From: Solirubrobacterales bacterium | GTDB taxonomy: Bacteria > Actinomycetota > Thermoleophilia > Solirubrobacterales > Solirubrobacteraceae | Length of the DNA stretch: 44,786 nucleotides | Assembly: GCA_003132505.1 (NCBI GenBank) | Contig: PKXY01000032.1 | Coordinates: 17,792 to 62,577, forward strand | Direction: 5' to 3' | Shown here: piece by piece, positions 23,856 to 32,688 of the stretch | How positions within the stretch are numbered: the first letter of the stretch is position 1 | How the letters are laid out: every line of letters starts with the position of its first letter | Program-made: the position numbers and the translations under genes | Notes under the pieces: model-generated | Database searches by the model: none | The model's input: only the letters and a program-made list of their open reading frames with translations | What the model was told of the DNA's origin: nothing

Positions 23856-24976
23856 GTGAGCGCGTGCTCGTCACCGGTGGTGCCGGGTTCATAGGCTCCC
23901 ACACGGTCGACCGGCTGCTCGAGCAGGGCGCGGACGTGCGGGTCCTCGACAGCCTGCACCGACAGGTGCACCCAAGCGGCGAAGCCCCGCCTCACCTCGA
24001 TCCGGCGGCCCAGCTCGTCGTCGGCGACGTACGCGATCTGGAGACCGTGCGTGCCGCGGTACGCGGCGTCGACCGAGTGATCCACTACGCCGCCGAAACG
24101 TCCGTGGGCCAGTCGATGTATCAGTCCGACAAGCACATCGACGTTAACGTGCGCGGCACGGCGATCCTCTTCCGGGCGCTGCGGGAGGAGGGCGTGGCCG
24201 CCGACCGCGTCGTGATCAGCTCGTCGCGGGCCGTCTACGGCGAAGGCGCGTGCCGCTGTGCGAGGTGCGGCATCGTGCATCCAGGTCCGCGCTCGCTGCA
24301 GGACCTCGAGGCCGGTGTCTGGTCACACCGCTGCCCGACCTGCAGTCAGCCCCTGGAGCCCGTGCCCACTCCGGAGGATGCGCCCATGCTCCACGGGTCC
24401 GTCTACGGGATGACCAAGGCATTTCAGGAGCAGGTCGGCCGCGCCGCGGCGCATCAGCTCGACATCCCGCTCGTGGTTCTCCGCTACTTCAACGTATACG
24501 GCCCGCGCCAGTCGCTGGACAATCCCTACACCGGGCTGGTCATGACCTTCGCTCTGCGCCTGCTCGGCGGCAAGCCGCTCGTGCTGTACGAGCAAGGTAC
24601 GCCCGTCCGGGACTTCGTCCACGTCCACGACGTAGTTGCTGCAAGCGTCCGCGCGCTGATGGGCGACGCTCCAACCGAGTGCACGCTGAACGTCGGGGTC
24701 GGCGTGGGGGTAAGGCTCACGGAGCTGGCGCAAGAACTCGGCCACGCGTTCGATCGCGACGTCGATCTTGAGCCGGCGAACCGCTTCCGCCGCGGCGACA
24801 TACACGCGGCGATCGCCGATCTCTCTCGATCGCGGGCGGCGATCGGATACGAGCCGCGGGTCACACTCGACGAAGGCCTTCGGACCATCGTGCCCGAGCT
24901 GGAGTCGGCAAGCGCGAGCGACCGGTCGGAGGCGGTCGAGCACGAGCTGCGACGGCACGGCGTGCTGCGGGGTTGA
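23852..24976 (+). CDS. NAD-dependent sugar epimerase with zinc-ribbon insert (dTDP-L-rhamnose 4-epimerase-like)
   Basis: A 374-residue extended SDR. GGAGFIG near residue 8 binds NAD; SSSRAVYGEG supplies the Ser region, and YGMTK near residue 184 the catalytic Tyr and Lys. Between them lies an insert with CRCARCG and HRCPTCSQPLEPVPTPED, four cysteines that could hold a zinc ion. This insert and the following RYFNVYGPRQSLDNPYTG match the dTDP-L-rhamnose 4-epimerase (WbiB/TllE-like) subgroup. That would give 6-deoxy-L-talose. Substrate is inferred from subgroup only; no rhamnose synthesis genes are in the window. It overlaps the GT8-like gene by four bases. Confidence 0.8.
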   Translation: MSERVLVTGGAGFIGSHTVDRLLEQGADVRVLDSLHRQVHPSGEAPPHLDPAAQLVVGDVRDLETVRAAVRGVDRVIHYAAETSVGQSMYQSDKHIDVNVRGTAILFRALREEGVAADRVVISSSRAVYGEGACRCARCGIVHPGPRSLQDLEAGVWSHRCPTCSQPLEPVPTPEDAPMLHGSVYGMTKAFQEQVGRAAAHQLDIPLVVLRYFNVYGPRQSLDNPYTGLVMTFALRLLGGKPLVLYEQGTPVRDFVHVHDVVAASVRALMGDAPTECTLNVGVGVGVRLTELAQELGHAFDRDVDLEPANRFRRGDIHAAIADLSRSRAAIGYEPRVTLDEGLRTIVPELESASASDRSEAVEHELRRHGVLRG

Positions 24977-25796
24977 ATAGCTGCCAGCGGCGACCCGCCG
25001 CGTACGAACACTGGCCAAACCGTAGTCCCGCGCACGACGCGAATACCGCCGCCGTCACGCCGCAGGCCGGGCTCGACGGCCCCCTGGCGGGTGCCGGTGT
25101 CGTTCAGCATACGCGGCCCGACGCGGTCGTCGCGCGATGCTAAGTGGTTGACGCGGATCTAAGCGCCGGACCGTGGACGGGATCTCAGCGTCGGTCGCGT
25201 CTTCAACGACGACTTGCTGGGACGCGCCGGCACGACTCACTGAGCCGTCGCGTCACCCACTCGGCTGCCGGCCGCTCCACGTCTGCGGAGCGCTAGCGCT
25301 CGATCATGACCTCAACTCGATCAGTGCCGTGCTCGAGATGATCGCTACCGTCGTCACGGCGCTCGCGCGTTGCGGCGGCATAGATCAGGCGATCGGGTCG
25401 CGGACCACTTCGGGTGCCGTGCCGCCGATACAGGTGCGGTCGAGCGAGACTCAGCTCGTCCCAGCCTGATCGCCGCGCGCGACGTCCAAACCCGGACTCA
25501 GCGCGGACATCAAAGCCTTTTGCTCGTCGCGCGATCGGGGCACGTCGTTGGTTGTCCGTGGCGTGTTTGCTCTACGGGGGAGCGAGCGCGGGCTCTAGTC
25601 GAACTCGCGCGGCGTCGACGCGTGTCGCGAGGCCGGCTGCTCAGCGGCGACCCGGGCCGCACTCGTGTTGGTGCCAACGAGCGGTCAGTCGAACACGGCG
25701 CCGCAGGAGAGATTGCTCGTCGTCGCGGACGGTGCCGGCCTGCCGTGCCCGACTCACACGCAGTTTGCGACAGCCTGCTCGAGGTCCGCGATCCGG
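24977..25796. other. 820-base stretch without a confident gene
   Basis: Short frames cross on both strands. The best is a plus-strand run from about 25290 to the TGA at 25467-25469 with SISAVLEMIATVVTALARCG and moderate third-position bias, possibly the tail of a decayed gene. Nothing else is recognisable. No tRNA, repeat or clear promoter was seen. Confidence 0.4.
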
Positions 25797-26608
25797 TCAG
25801 GCGCCGGTGGCTCTGAGGTCGTCCGAGCGGCCGGCTTCCAAGCGGGACCACTGGGCGATCGGCCGTCCGCCCGGCCACTCTGACACCGGTGGCCAATCGG
25901 GCGAGCCGCCGTTAGTCCGCGTGATCGAGCACTGCTGTGGCCAGTCGGGGGGTGAGTCCTCCCACGCCTCCTGGCGTCCGTACACGGTTAGGTCCATGAG
26001 CGCGTAGGCGTAGTCCATTGGCTCGACGCCACGCAGAGTCGTCCAGTAGGTTTCGAAGACGCGGTCGCCGCCCCGTAGGTAGCAGACGATGTGCATCCGG
26101 CCGACGCGGCGGCCGACCAGAAGGTCGCCGAGGCAGTCCTGCGCGGAGTACCACGGCATCTCCCAGCCCATGAAGTCGTGGTAGCGGATGCTTTCGTCGT
26201 AGGGACCCTGACAGAAGACCGCGTAGGTGATGTCGCGAGAGTGAAGGTAGGACAGCTCCGCGACCTGGGTGGTGATCCACGTGCAGCCTTCGCACTGCTC
26301 GGCCGCGGGGTGGCCGGCCCACCACATGAAGTAGTGGGCGAGGAGCAGTCGGCGCCCTTCGAACGCTTCGAGCAGGGTGAGCGGCCCGTGGGGCCCGATC
26401 AGCGCGAGAGTTGGGTCCAGCTCGACCATCGGTAGGCGCCGGCGCGTGCCGCGGCGAGCGCGTCGCCCTCGTGGGTGTGCGCCTTCTCGCGGACGCGCAG
26501 GGCGTCGAGCTCGGCTTGAAACGTCACCCGGTCGACCACGACAGGGACCGCCCCGGTGCGGGTGACGTCAGCTTCCGGCGGCCTGAGCTTGTTCGGTTCG
26601 TGGGTCAT
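25797..26608 (-). pseudogene. DUF899 family thioredoxin-like protein, frameshifted
   Basis: Two minus-strand frames together give a complete DUF899 protein of about 267 residues. The first runs from ATG 26608 (GAGGT upstream) through VVDRVTFQAELDALRVREKA to DALAAAR. The second resumes at RRRLPMVELD and continues HYFMWWAGHPAAEQCEGCTW, YAVFCQGPYDESIRYHDFMG and FETYWTTLRGVEP. A one-base loss (or two-base gain) near 26441-26447 shifts the frame. DUF899 has a thioredoxin-like fold and unknown function. The rest is intact, so the shift is either recent or a sequencing error in a GC run. Confidence 0.8.
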
Positions 26609-27053
26609 GACTACCTCATTCGACGCTGACGGAGCCCAAGACAAGTGCGCAGGCAGTCACGAATAATCTCCTCCAGCTCCTTGGACTCGCGGACTGCCAA
26701 CTAGATTACCTCCGCACCGACGCGCAGCGTAGGAGCGAATCAAGCCCCCGCGTGACCGCGTTTCGCGCCTCGCGAGCGTCAGGGGTGCCGGTTCGCGCAC
26801 GGTCGCTTTGTGTCGGCCACTCTCGCCGAGCCACCCGCGCCCGGCGCTCCAAGGAACCTCGGCAGAGGACTGCTCGTCGGGCTGAGCGAGCGTGTGGCGT
26901 CGGCGGGCTGCGCGGCCGCAATCGGGGAAGCGACCGCGCGTAGCTGCGCGACGGCCCGATCTCGGCGATGGGCGAACTCTCAGCCTTTCCGTAGGTCGGC
27001 CACAGCCGCAGGAGCTTCACTGAGCTAGTCAACAGTCGCAAGGAGACAACAAA
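26609..27053. other. intergenic region, no gene recognised
   Basis: About 445 bases between the DUF899 gene and the small exported protein. Several arginine-rich chance frames occur on both strands, without motif or codon bias. The promoter of the small exported protein should lie in its right part. Its ribosome site AAGGAG is at about 27040. Confidence 0.4.
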
Positions 27054-27251
27054 ATGAGATCCATGAAAGCTGGCGTTGCGCTACTGGCAGTGGCCGGTGC
27101 CCTCGGCGGTGGTGGTGTAGCGATTGCCAACGCGGCAACGAGCAGCAGCTCGACGGGAAGCTCGGGCTCGACAAGCGCGACCCCACCGGTCGCCGGCGCG
27201 ACCGGGAGTACTTCCGGGATGCCGGCGGGCAAGTCGTGCCCGAACATGTAG
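27054..27251 (+). CDS. very small exported Ser/Thr/Gly-rich protein ending CPNM
   Basis: A 65-residue protein from ATG 27054 (27051 lies in the same frame) with AAGGAG upstream. A signal peptide (AGVALLAVAGALGGGGVAIANA) leaves a mature chain of about 37 residues rich in Ser, Thr, Gly and Pro, ending GKSCPNM. One Cys only. Small actinobacterial secreted proteins with a C-terminal CPxM are known to me as uncharacterised. It stands alone and is followed by a strong hairpin. Cys and Met at the end could bind a metal, which is speculation. Confidence 0.7.
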   Translation: MRSMKAGVALLAVAGALGGGGVAIANAATSSSSTGSSGSTSATPPVAGATGSTSGMPAGKSCPNM

Positions 27252-27273
27252 CCACGCTGGACTGCCGGATCGC

Positions 27274-27305
27274 GGGTGGGTCCCGCACAGACGCGGGACC
27301 CACCC
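27274..27305 (+). terminator. strong perfect hairpin after the small exported protein
   Basis: A 13-base stem (GGGTGGGTCCCGC at 27274-27286 with its complement at 27293-27305) closes a six-base loop. No T tract follows, so it is a terminator of the non-canonical actinobacterial type or an mRNA-stabilising 3' structure. It starts 22 bases after the stop. Confidence 0.6.
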
Positions 27306-27347
27306 AGGTCCGCACGCCAGCGCACGCCGGGTTCTAGGGGTTCGGCG

Positions 27348-27403
27348 ACGCTGCTGGCGCCCCTTCTCGCACGCTGCTGGCGCCCCTTCTCGCACGCTGC
27401 TGG
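27348..27403 (+). repeat. 23-bp tandem repeat, 2.4 copies
   Basis: ACGCTGCTGGCGCCCCTTCT plus CGC at 27348-27370 recurs exactly at 27371-27393 and partly at 27394-27403. It lies between the hairpin and the cupin gene, directly upstream of the cupin start. The role is unknown; it may be regulatory or simply a slippage product. Confidence 0.8.
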
Positions 27404-27425
27404 TGTCGGTGGGGCGCGCTAGTTT

Positions 27426-27821
27426 GTGGTTGTGGCCTACCGCGTTATTGCTCCGGACGATTTCGACTGGATTACGCGTCCGCATGGACCGGACGAGGCG
27501 GCGCGACACGTGGCGGAGCTCAGCGATCTGGCTGGCTTCGCTCACACGCGCGCAAATGTCTGGCGCTACGAGCCAGGCGCCAAGGGACGCCGCCACAGGC
27601 ACCCACTTCACGGGGAGACTTTCGTCGTCCTGTCGGGCACACTCTCGATGTACCTCGGGGAACCACCGGAACGCCCCGACGTGCTTGCTGGTGGCTTGGT
27701 CCACGTCGAGCCGGGGACGCCGTTACAGACCGTGAACCACGGCAGCGACGATCTCCTCGTCTACGCGTACGGCACGCCACCCGAGAGCGAGAACGCGGAA
27801 CTCCTCGCCTCCGCCGTGTGA
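27426..27821 (+). CDS. cupin-domain protein
   Basis: A 131-residue single-domain cupin starting at GTG 27426 or GTG 27432. Cupin motif 1 is visible as RRHRHPLHGETFVVLSGTLSMYLG, with two His and a Glu placed to bind a metal. Motif 2 is LVHVEPGTPLQTVNHGSDDL with the third His. Cytoplasmic; no signal. Substrate unknown, since such small cupins range from dioxygenases and isomerases to sensors. It stands alone on the plus strand, facing the convergent Clp_N gene. Confidence 0.82.
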   Translation: MVVAYRVIAPDDFDWITRPHGPDEAARHVAELSDLAGFAHTRANVWRYEPGAKGRRHRHPLHGETFVVLSGTLSMYLGEPPERPDVLAGGLVHVEPGTPLQTVNHGSDDLLVYAYGTPPESENAELLASAV

Positions 27822-27848
27822 CGACGAACTCGCTAGCTCGATCGCCGG

Positions 27849-29357
27849 TTACGCGGCGTCCGGTACGGGAACGAGCGTTGTCGCGAGCGTGATTATGCGT
27901 CCGCGCTTCAGCGTTTCGGAGGTGATGTAAAGGCTTGTTCCGTCTCGCTCGAGGGCGAGCATCGCGCGTGGTAGGTGCGCCTTAGGTCGCACGACATGCA
28001 GCGTGCGCCCGTTGGCCTGGATCTCCTCCCAGATGTCTGTGCTCGTATCCGGATAGCGGGCGTCGCCGATCGCGAACTCGTGCAGTTGTGCGTTTTCGAG
28101 GCCGCTGTCCGACTGGTAGTTGATCTGGACCCAGGCCTCGGCAGCGGGCAGTTGCGAGGGACCGATCCAGGTGCAATCAACCTGCCAGTCGGCTGGGACC
28201 TGCTCGGGGACGAGGATCGTAAACGGCAGGAGCTGCTGCGCCTCAGCGAGCGGCACGTGCTCGCGCTTCTCGGGTTGCCTGGAATGCGAGCGGACCTCGG
28301 GCACGGGCGCCGCTCCGCGAAGGCGGCCAAGAAAGGTTTGAACGCGATCCGGCTCGTCGTCGCTCGCTTCAAGGGCACGTGAGACCGCGGCGTCAACTGA
28401 GCGGCGCAGCTCATCAGGATCGAGATCGTCAAGCAGCGTTGGTGAGGCGAGCGCCAGCCAGCCGTCCCATATCTCGCGCCGCAGCTCGGCCAGCGGTCCG
28501 GTGTCCCACACGAGGTCGGTGGCGAACGCCGCCATCGCACCCTGGTCGAGATTGAGCGGCACGCGCAGCTCGAGCCCTTCGGGGCGCCACAGAAACGTGG
28601 CTCGCTCCCACCTCAGCCCGCGTACGGGTGACGGTGCCTGGCGTGAGCGAGGCAGCGGGGATGGGGCCGGGACGATGCGGGCGCTGGGAGCCCCGTGGGC
28701 TATTGCGCGCGGCAAGGGGCGTGAGCGGACACGCGATACACGCAGATCGAATTGCTGTTCCAGCAGTCGCGAAGCGACTCCTTCCAGCTCGTGCAAGAGC
28801 GCGCCAACCAGGCGGTCCGGCCGCCACAGCACGCCGGCATGCTCCCAGTCAAAAGGCGGTCGCAGCGGATTAGGTGCACGCCGAGAACCAGTGGTCTGAC
28901 CGACAGGACGCTGGCGGTTCGGCCCTGACAGCATGCGGATAACCTCGCCTCGAATCTTCTCGCCATCGGCATCGAAGTCGAGCAGGATGCGCGCAGCGAC
29001 GCCCTCGTTCTCGCGCACCAGCGCGAGCAGGATGTGCTCCGTGCCGACGTAGTTGTGCCCGAGCGACAGCGCCTCGCGCAACGCAAGCTCGAGCACCTTC
29101 TTCGCGCGTGGCGTGAACGGGATCTGGCCGGAGGTGACCTCCTCGCCCGAGCCGACGATGCGCACGACCTGCCCGCGGACGCGCTCGACCGTGATGTCGA
29201 GGCTCTCCAGCACCCGCGCGGCGAGACCTTCATCTTCGCGCAGCAGTCCGAGGAGGATGTGCTCGGTGCCGATGTAGCTGTGCTTAAGCGTGCGGGCTTC
29301 CTCCTGGGCCAGCACGACGACAACCTGCCTGGCGCGCTCCGTTAACCGCTCAAACAC
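27849..29357 (-). CDS. Clp_N (ClpC N-terminal) protein lacking AAA+ domains, with DUF4367-like C-terminus
   Basis: A 502-residue protein from GTG 29357, giving the classic ClpC opening VFERLTERARQVVVVLAQEE. Two Clp_N repeats follow: KHSYIGTEHILLGLLREDEG and GHNYVGTEHILLALVRENEG (residues 1-145). Instead of Walker motifs come a middle region with two related WERATFLWRPEGLEL-type segments and a C-terminal domain (about 375-500) with LLPFTILVPEQVPADW, resembling DUF4367/LolA-like domains. Clp_N domains bind substrates or adaptors. Without an ATPase it could be a decoy, adaptor or sensor for ClpC. The C-terminal assignment is by eye. Confidence 0.8.
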   Translation of the reverse strand: MFERLTERARQVVVVLAQEEARTLKHSYIGTEHILLGLLREDEGLAARVLESLDITVERVRGQVVRIVGSGEEVTSGQIPFTPRAKKVLELALREALSLGHNYVGTEHILLALVRENEGVAARILLDFDADGEKIRGEVIRMLSGPNRQRPVGQTTGSRRAPNPLRPPFDWEHAGVLWRPDRLVGALLHELEGVASRLLEQQFDLRVSRVRSRPLPRAIAHGAPSARIVPAPSPLPRSRQAPSPVRGLRWERATFLWRPEGLELRVPLNLDQGAMAAFATDLVWDTGPLAELRREIWDGWLALASPTLLDDLDPDELRRSVDAAVSRALEASDDEPDRVQTFLGRLRGAAPVPEVRSHSRQPEKREHVPLAEAQQLLPFTILVPEQVPADWQVDCTWIGPSQLPAAEAWVQINYQSDSGLENAQLHEFAIGDARYPDTSTDIWEEIQANGRTLHVVRPKAHLPRAMLALERDGTSLYITSETLKRGRIITLATTLVPVPDAA

Positions 29358-29499
29358 AGCGCACCCATCGTACGCACACCCCGTCCACCCACCAAATCCC
29401 CACCACACCGCCATGACCGGGTCGTCCGCGACCCGGTCACGCGGCGGGCCTCCTCGCATTGTCGCGAACGCGGGTACAGCTGTGGCCGAAGAGTTTGTT

Positions 29500-30300
29500 T
29501 CAGCCGGGGAGCCGGAAGAACTCGGTCATCGTCCAGGCGCGACGGAAGCCGAGCCGCTCGTACAGCCGCTTCGGTCGGTCTTCGTCGTCGGCGGAGATGA
29601 AGAGATCGTCGTAGTCCCGTCCAGCTACGATCGCCGCCAGTGTGAGGGCTGTGCCGATCCCGTTCCCGCGACGGTCGGACCTGACATAGGCTGCCGCGAC
29701 TTCAGCCTGGTTTCCAATCCGCTCGAGTGTCGAATACCCGACCGGCTTGCCCTCTTCGAGCACCGCGAAGGCGCGGGTCTGGCGAAGCCGCGCGACCTCG
29801 GCCGCCTCGTTTAGGTGATCGCCGAGCTGGTGACCGGGGTACTCCTCGGCATGCCAGGCGATCCGCAGCTCGCGGGTCGCGTCATAGCTAACTTCCTCGA
29901 CGTGATGGCTGGCGGTTAGCGCCGGGTCGTGTTCGTGGCGCATGAGGACGAGCCGCCAGGAGCGCCAGCCGAGAGCCTCGAGCTCACCGCGCACCGCTCC
30001 AGGTTCGGGGTCGAAGTCGATCCGTCGATGCTCTAGCCCAGCAAGCGCCTCGTCGGCCAGCTCGACCAACTCGCCGGCGCTCATCGCTGGTGCGCGCTCG
30101 ACTCGCACCACGTTGCACGCCCAGTACTTCGGGTAGCGCGATGCGCGCCAAATCGTCCCGTACTCCCACGGCTGGACGAGATCACACAGCTGAGCGAGCT
30201 CGGTCGCACGCCACGACAAAGCCCGCTCGTAAGCCGACTCCTGCACCACCGGCACAGCATCGCAGGACCGAGCAGCGAAACCGTGCGCCGCTCTTCGCAC
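29500..30300 (-). CDS. GNAT family N-acetyltransferase
   Basis: A 266-residue frame opening at GTG 30300; GTG 30255 or 30249 (VVQESAYERALSW) may be the real start. The C-terminal half is a GNAT domain: VGYSTLERIGNQAEVAAAYV then RSDRRGNGIGTALT, the acetyl-CoA-binding R/QxxGxG/A motif near residue 211-216, and KRLYERLGFRRAW. The N-terminal half (about 35-130) looks like a second, degenerate GNAT-like domain. Acceptor unknown. Its left neighbour is the Clp_N gene, 143 bases away on the same strand. Confidence 0.82.
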   Translation of the reverse strand: MRRAAHGFAARSCDAVPVVQESAYERALSWRATELAQLCDLVQPWEYGTIWRASRYPKYWACNVVRVERAPAMSAGELVELADEALAGLEHRRIDFDPEPGAVRGELEALGWRSWRLVLMRHEHDPALTASHHVEEVSYDATRELRIAWHAEEYPGHQLGDHLNEAAEVARLRQTRAFAVLEEGKPVGYSTLERIGNQAEVAAAYVRSDRRGNGIGTALTLAAIVAGRDYDDLFISADDEDRPKRLYERLGFRRAWTMTEFFRLPG

Positions 30301-30379
30301 TGCGGCCGTCGCCTGGAACGAGACGCCGACGGGGGCGCTTGGCGTTCGCGCGTAGCGGCAGCGCGACGGGCTAAGCGTG

Positions 30380-30667
30380 CTAGAGCGCGACCTCGCCGGC
30401 TACCTCGTAAAACTCGACCGAAGTACGCTTGCCGGCGTTCTCCGGGTTCCCAGCGTTCATGGCAGCGTCGCCTTTGTGCAGCGCCTCTTCGGTGTCAAAC
30501 ATCGCGATCATGAGCCGCGCTCCCGACTGGCGGTCGACCAGCATCAGCATCTTCGCGCCGCGCAGGTCAGGCGGCACGTCGCTCGAAGCGGCGAAGCCCT
30601 TAGCCTCCTCAAACATCGCATCGACAGTTCCCGGATCACCTTCGAAACGTGCCACACGTGCCCACAT
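30380..30667 (-). CDS. antibiotic-biosynthesis-monooxygenase-like (dimeric alpha-beta barrel) protein
   Basis: A 95-residue protein from ATG 30667 with GAGAGGGGG upstream. The pattern WARVARFEGDPGTVDAMFEE, GAKMLMLVDRQSGARLMIAM, then FDTEEALHKGD is that of small ABM or dimeric ferredoxin-like proteins: strand, helix, two strands, helix. Members are heme-degrading or quinol oxygenases, but many have no known activity and no catalytic residue can be assigned. It lies 79 bases from the GNAT gene start, on the same strand. Confidence 0.72.
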   Translation of the reverse strand: MWARVARFEGDPGTVDAMFEEAKGFAASSDVPPDLRGAKMLMLVDRQSGARLMIAMFDTEEALHKGDAAMNAGNPENAGKRTSVEFYEVAGEVAL

Positions 30668-30895
30668 GAGCAGCCCCCTCTCGATCTCAGACTGGCGAGT
30701 CGAACTCGCGAGCCACCCAGGCCGGTCGACCCGGTGGCAGATTGTCCACGACTCCGACCCAGCCGGTCAACCTGGCCAGCCCGGCCGGACCGAAGAGCAA
30801 CTCCGTGCTCCCTGCTCGCGCAACGGAGGCCCGTGAAGCTGCGGCGTGGGCGCTGCTGCTTTCTGCGGGAGTGGCCGGGCGCAGACGGCGCGGTG

Positions 30896-31264
30896 TCAGT
30901 TCGCTGCGAAGAGTGTTGCCATGGTGTCCAGGTTCTCGGGTTTGCTCGCGTCGGCAGTGATCTGAACGATGAAGTCGGGGTCCTCTCGGCTCACCGACCA
31001 CCTCACAAACGCGCAGCACTCGCGCTCGGCGGCTACAAGAGCTTCGAGTTCGCTGGCGCCGGCCGCGTCCACGCGCCACCGGATCTCCTGCCGATTACCG
31101 CTCCGTTGCGCGCGTGGCTGCGCCGCCGCGGCAAGCGCCTGCCAGCGCCGTACGCGCGCTGCTCCATCGGCACCGTCCAAGGTGCACGCAAGCGGCAACT
31201 CAAACAGCGCTGTGACATCACCACCGCCCACGAAAACAGCATCGCAGGAGCCGACATCCGACAC
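30896..31264 (-). CDS. conserved hypothetical protein with ECCxF motif
   Basis: A 122-residue frame opening at GTG 31264; the conserved part begins near ALFELPLACTLDG, so GTG 31231 may be the real start. A helical middle (RVRRWQALAAAAQ) leads to LEALVAAERECCAFVRWSVS, where the paired cysteines are the obvious motif, and then IVQITADASKPENLD. Similar small proteins with ERECCxF occur in actinobacteria, some near metal-responsive regulators. The two Cys may bind a metal or react with thiols. No partner gene is adjacent. Confidence 0.65.
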   Translation of the reverse strand: MSDVGSCDAVFVGGGDVTALFELPLACTLDGADGAARVRRWQALAAAAQPRAQRSGNRQEIRWRVDAAGASELEALVAAERECCAFVRWSVSREDPDFIVQITADASKPENLDTMATLFAAN

Positions 31265-31350
31265 GCCTGCCCGTCGGGTGTGCGGCCACGACGCGAACTG
31301 TCTAGCTGGCTGTCGATTTTCTTGGAGGAGGCGCGCCGCGCTCAGGCAAT

Positions 31351-32688
31351 CTAGCTCGTGCCCGTTGCGCCAGTTGGGACCGGCAAGCGCAGATCGCTGT
31401 CGAGTGCCTTGCTCGCAGCTTCGTCGGCGAGGCTGTTGCGCTTGATCGTCGGTCCCCAGGTCGTGCGCTCCACGCCCGCCAGATCGGGCAGCGCGGCGAC
31501 GTCCTCGATCACCGGCTGATCGGCGTTGACCAGTCGCAGGACCGCCGCGCCCAGGCGGCCGCGCACGCCTGCGCCCAGCAGGTCGTCGTCGAGTGTCGCG
31601 AGCGTGCTCACGTAGGAAGCGTCGAGCGCCGCAGCGCGAGCTTGGGCGGCCTGGCCCGAGATGTGCCGGGCGTCCTTGGCGAGGGCCGCGAGCGCGTGTC
31701 CCCAGGTCAGGCCGGCGGCCAGGTCGCGCGCCTGGTCGGCACGGAAGCCGCTGCGCAGCACCGCCAGCGGCTCGGCCCGCGGCGGCCCGCTGAGGAACGT
31801 CTCGACGCGCGCGACGAAGGGAACGCCCTCCTGGAAGAGGAAGGCGTGCCCGGCGTCGGGGTAGAGCAGCAGCGTCGAGTGGCGGATCAGGCCGGCGAGG
31901 ACGTGGTCGTTGAACGTCGCGTCGAGACGGTCCTCAGCGCCGTCCGCGACCAGTGTCGGCGCCGCGATCCGCGCGGTGTCGCGACCGGCGGCATCCCGGC
32001 CCCCGAACCACTGCAGCGAGGCGTTGCCTTGGGCGGCGATCGTCGCCGCCGGCGCTGTGGCGTGCGCCGGGTAGAGCGACAGCTCGGCCGACATCGCGTC
32101 GAAGGCGAACCCTTGGTCGGCGGGGAACAGCGCGGCGCCGGTCGCCTGCGCGTTGCCGCCCGTCAGCGCGTCGATCTGCTTCTGCGGCGGCCTGACGATC
32201 CGCCCGGTGCCCGGGAACGTCGCGCACAGCACGAGCCGGCGCACCTGGCCGGGGTGCGTGACGGCGAGCGCCTGCGCGATCATCCCGCCCATCGACCAGC
32301 CGAGCACGTCGGTCCGCCCGAGCCGCAGCGCGTCGATCAGCGCGCTCGTCTGGGCCGCCATCGCGTCGATCGTCAACGGAGCCGGCAGCGCCCTGGTGGC
32401 GCCGCTCCCGGCGTTGTCGAAGATCACGACCCGATAGTGGCGCGCGAGCGTGTCCACGAACAGCGGATCCCAGGTCTCCATCGTCCCGGCGTAGCCCATG
32501 ATCAGCAGCAGCGGCGGCCCGCTGCCGAGCGTGCGATAGGCGACCGGCCCACGCGCGGTGCGCGCGACGCGAACCGGCGCGCCGACGATCGAGGCCGGCA
32601 CGGTGGCGGCCGTCGCGGCGGCCGCGCACAGGGCAGCCACCAGCGAGGCCCCCAGCGTCACGGCGACGGTTCGCCAGCGCCGGCCCAT
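31351..32688 (-). CDS. exported alpha/beta hydrolase
   Basis: A 445-residue protein with a signal peptide (VAVTLGASLVAALCAAAATAA). The hydrolase core (about 45-290) has the oxyanion segment LLLIMGYAGTMETWDPLF, the nucleophile elbow DVLGWSMGGMIAQAL (GxSxG with Ser near residue 131), an acid in VADGAEDRLD and the His in DAGHAFLFQEG. A further 150 C-terminal residues form a helical extension not part of the core fold. The substrate is unknown; esterase, lipase or haloalkane-type activities are all possible. It is transcribed alone. Confidence 0.88.
   Translation of the reverse strand: MGRRWRTVAVTLGASLVAALCAAAATAATVPASIVGAPVRVARTARGPVAYRTLGSGPPLLLIMGYAGTMETWDPLFVDTLARHYRVVIFDNAGSGATRALPAPLTIDAMAAQTSALIDALRLGRTDVLGWSMGGMIAQALAVTHPGQVRRLVLCATFPGTGRIVRPPQKQIDALTGGNAQATGAALFPADQGFAFDAMSAELSLYPAHATAPAATIAAQGNASLQWFGGRDAAGRDTARIAAPTLVADGAEDRLDATFNDHVLAGLIRHSTLLLYPDAGHAFLFQEGVPFVARVETFLSGPPRAEPLAVLRSGFRADQARDLAAGLTWGHALAALAKDARHISGQAAQARAAALDASYVSTLATLDDDLLGAGVRGRLGAAVLRLVNADQPVIEDVAALPDLAGVERTTWGPTIKRNSLADEAASKALDSDLRLPVPTGATGTS

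Noticed and set aside
25173-25469. 98-codon plus-strand frame in the gene-poor stretch
   Set aside because: Only its last 60 codons show moderate bias, it has no ribosome site or recognised motif; noted in the region entry instead of being called a gene.
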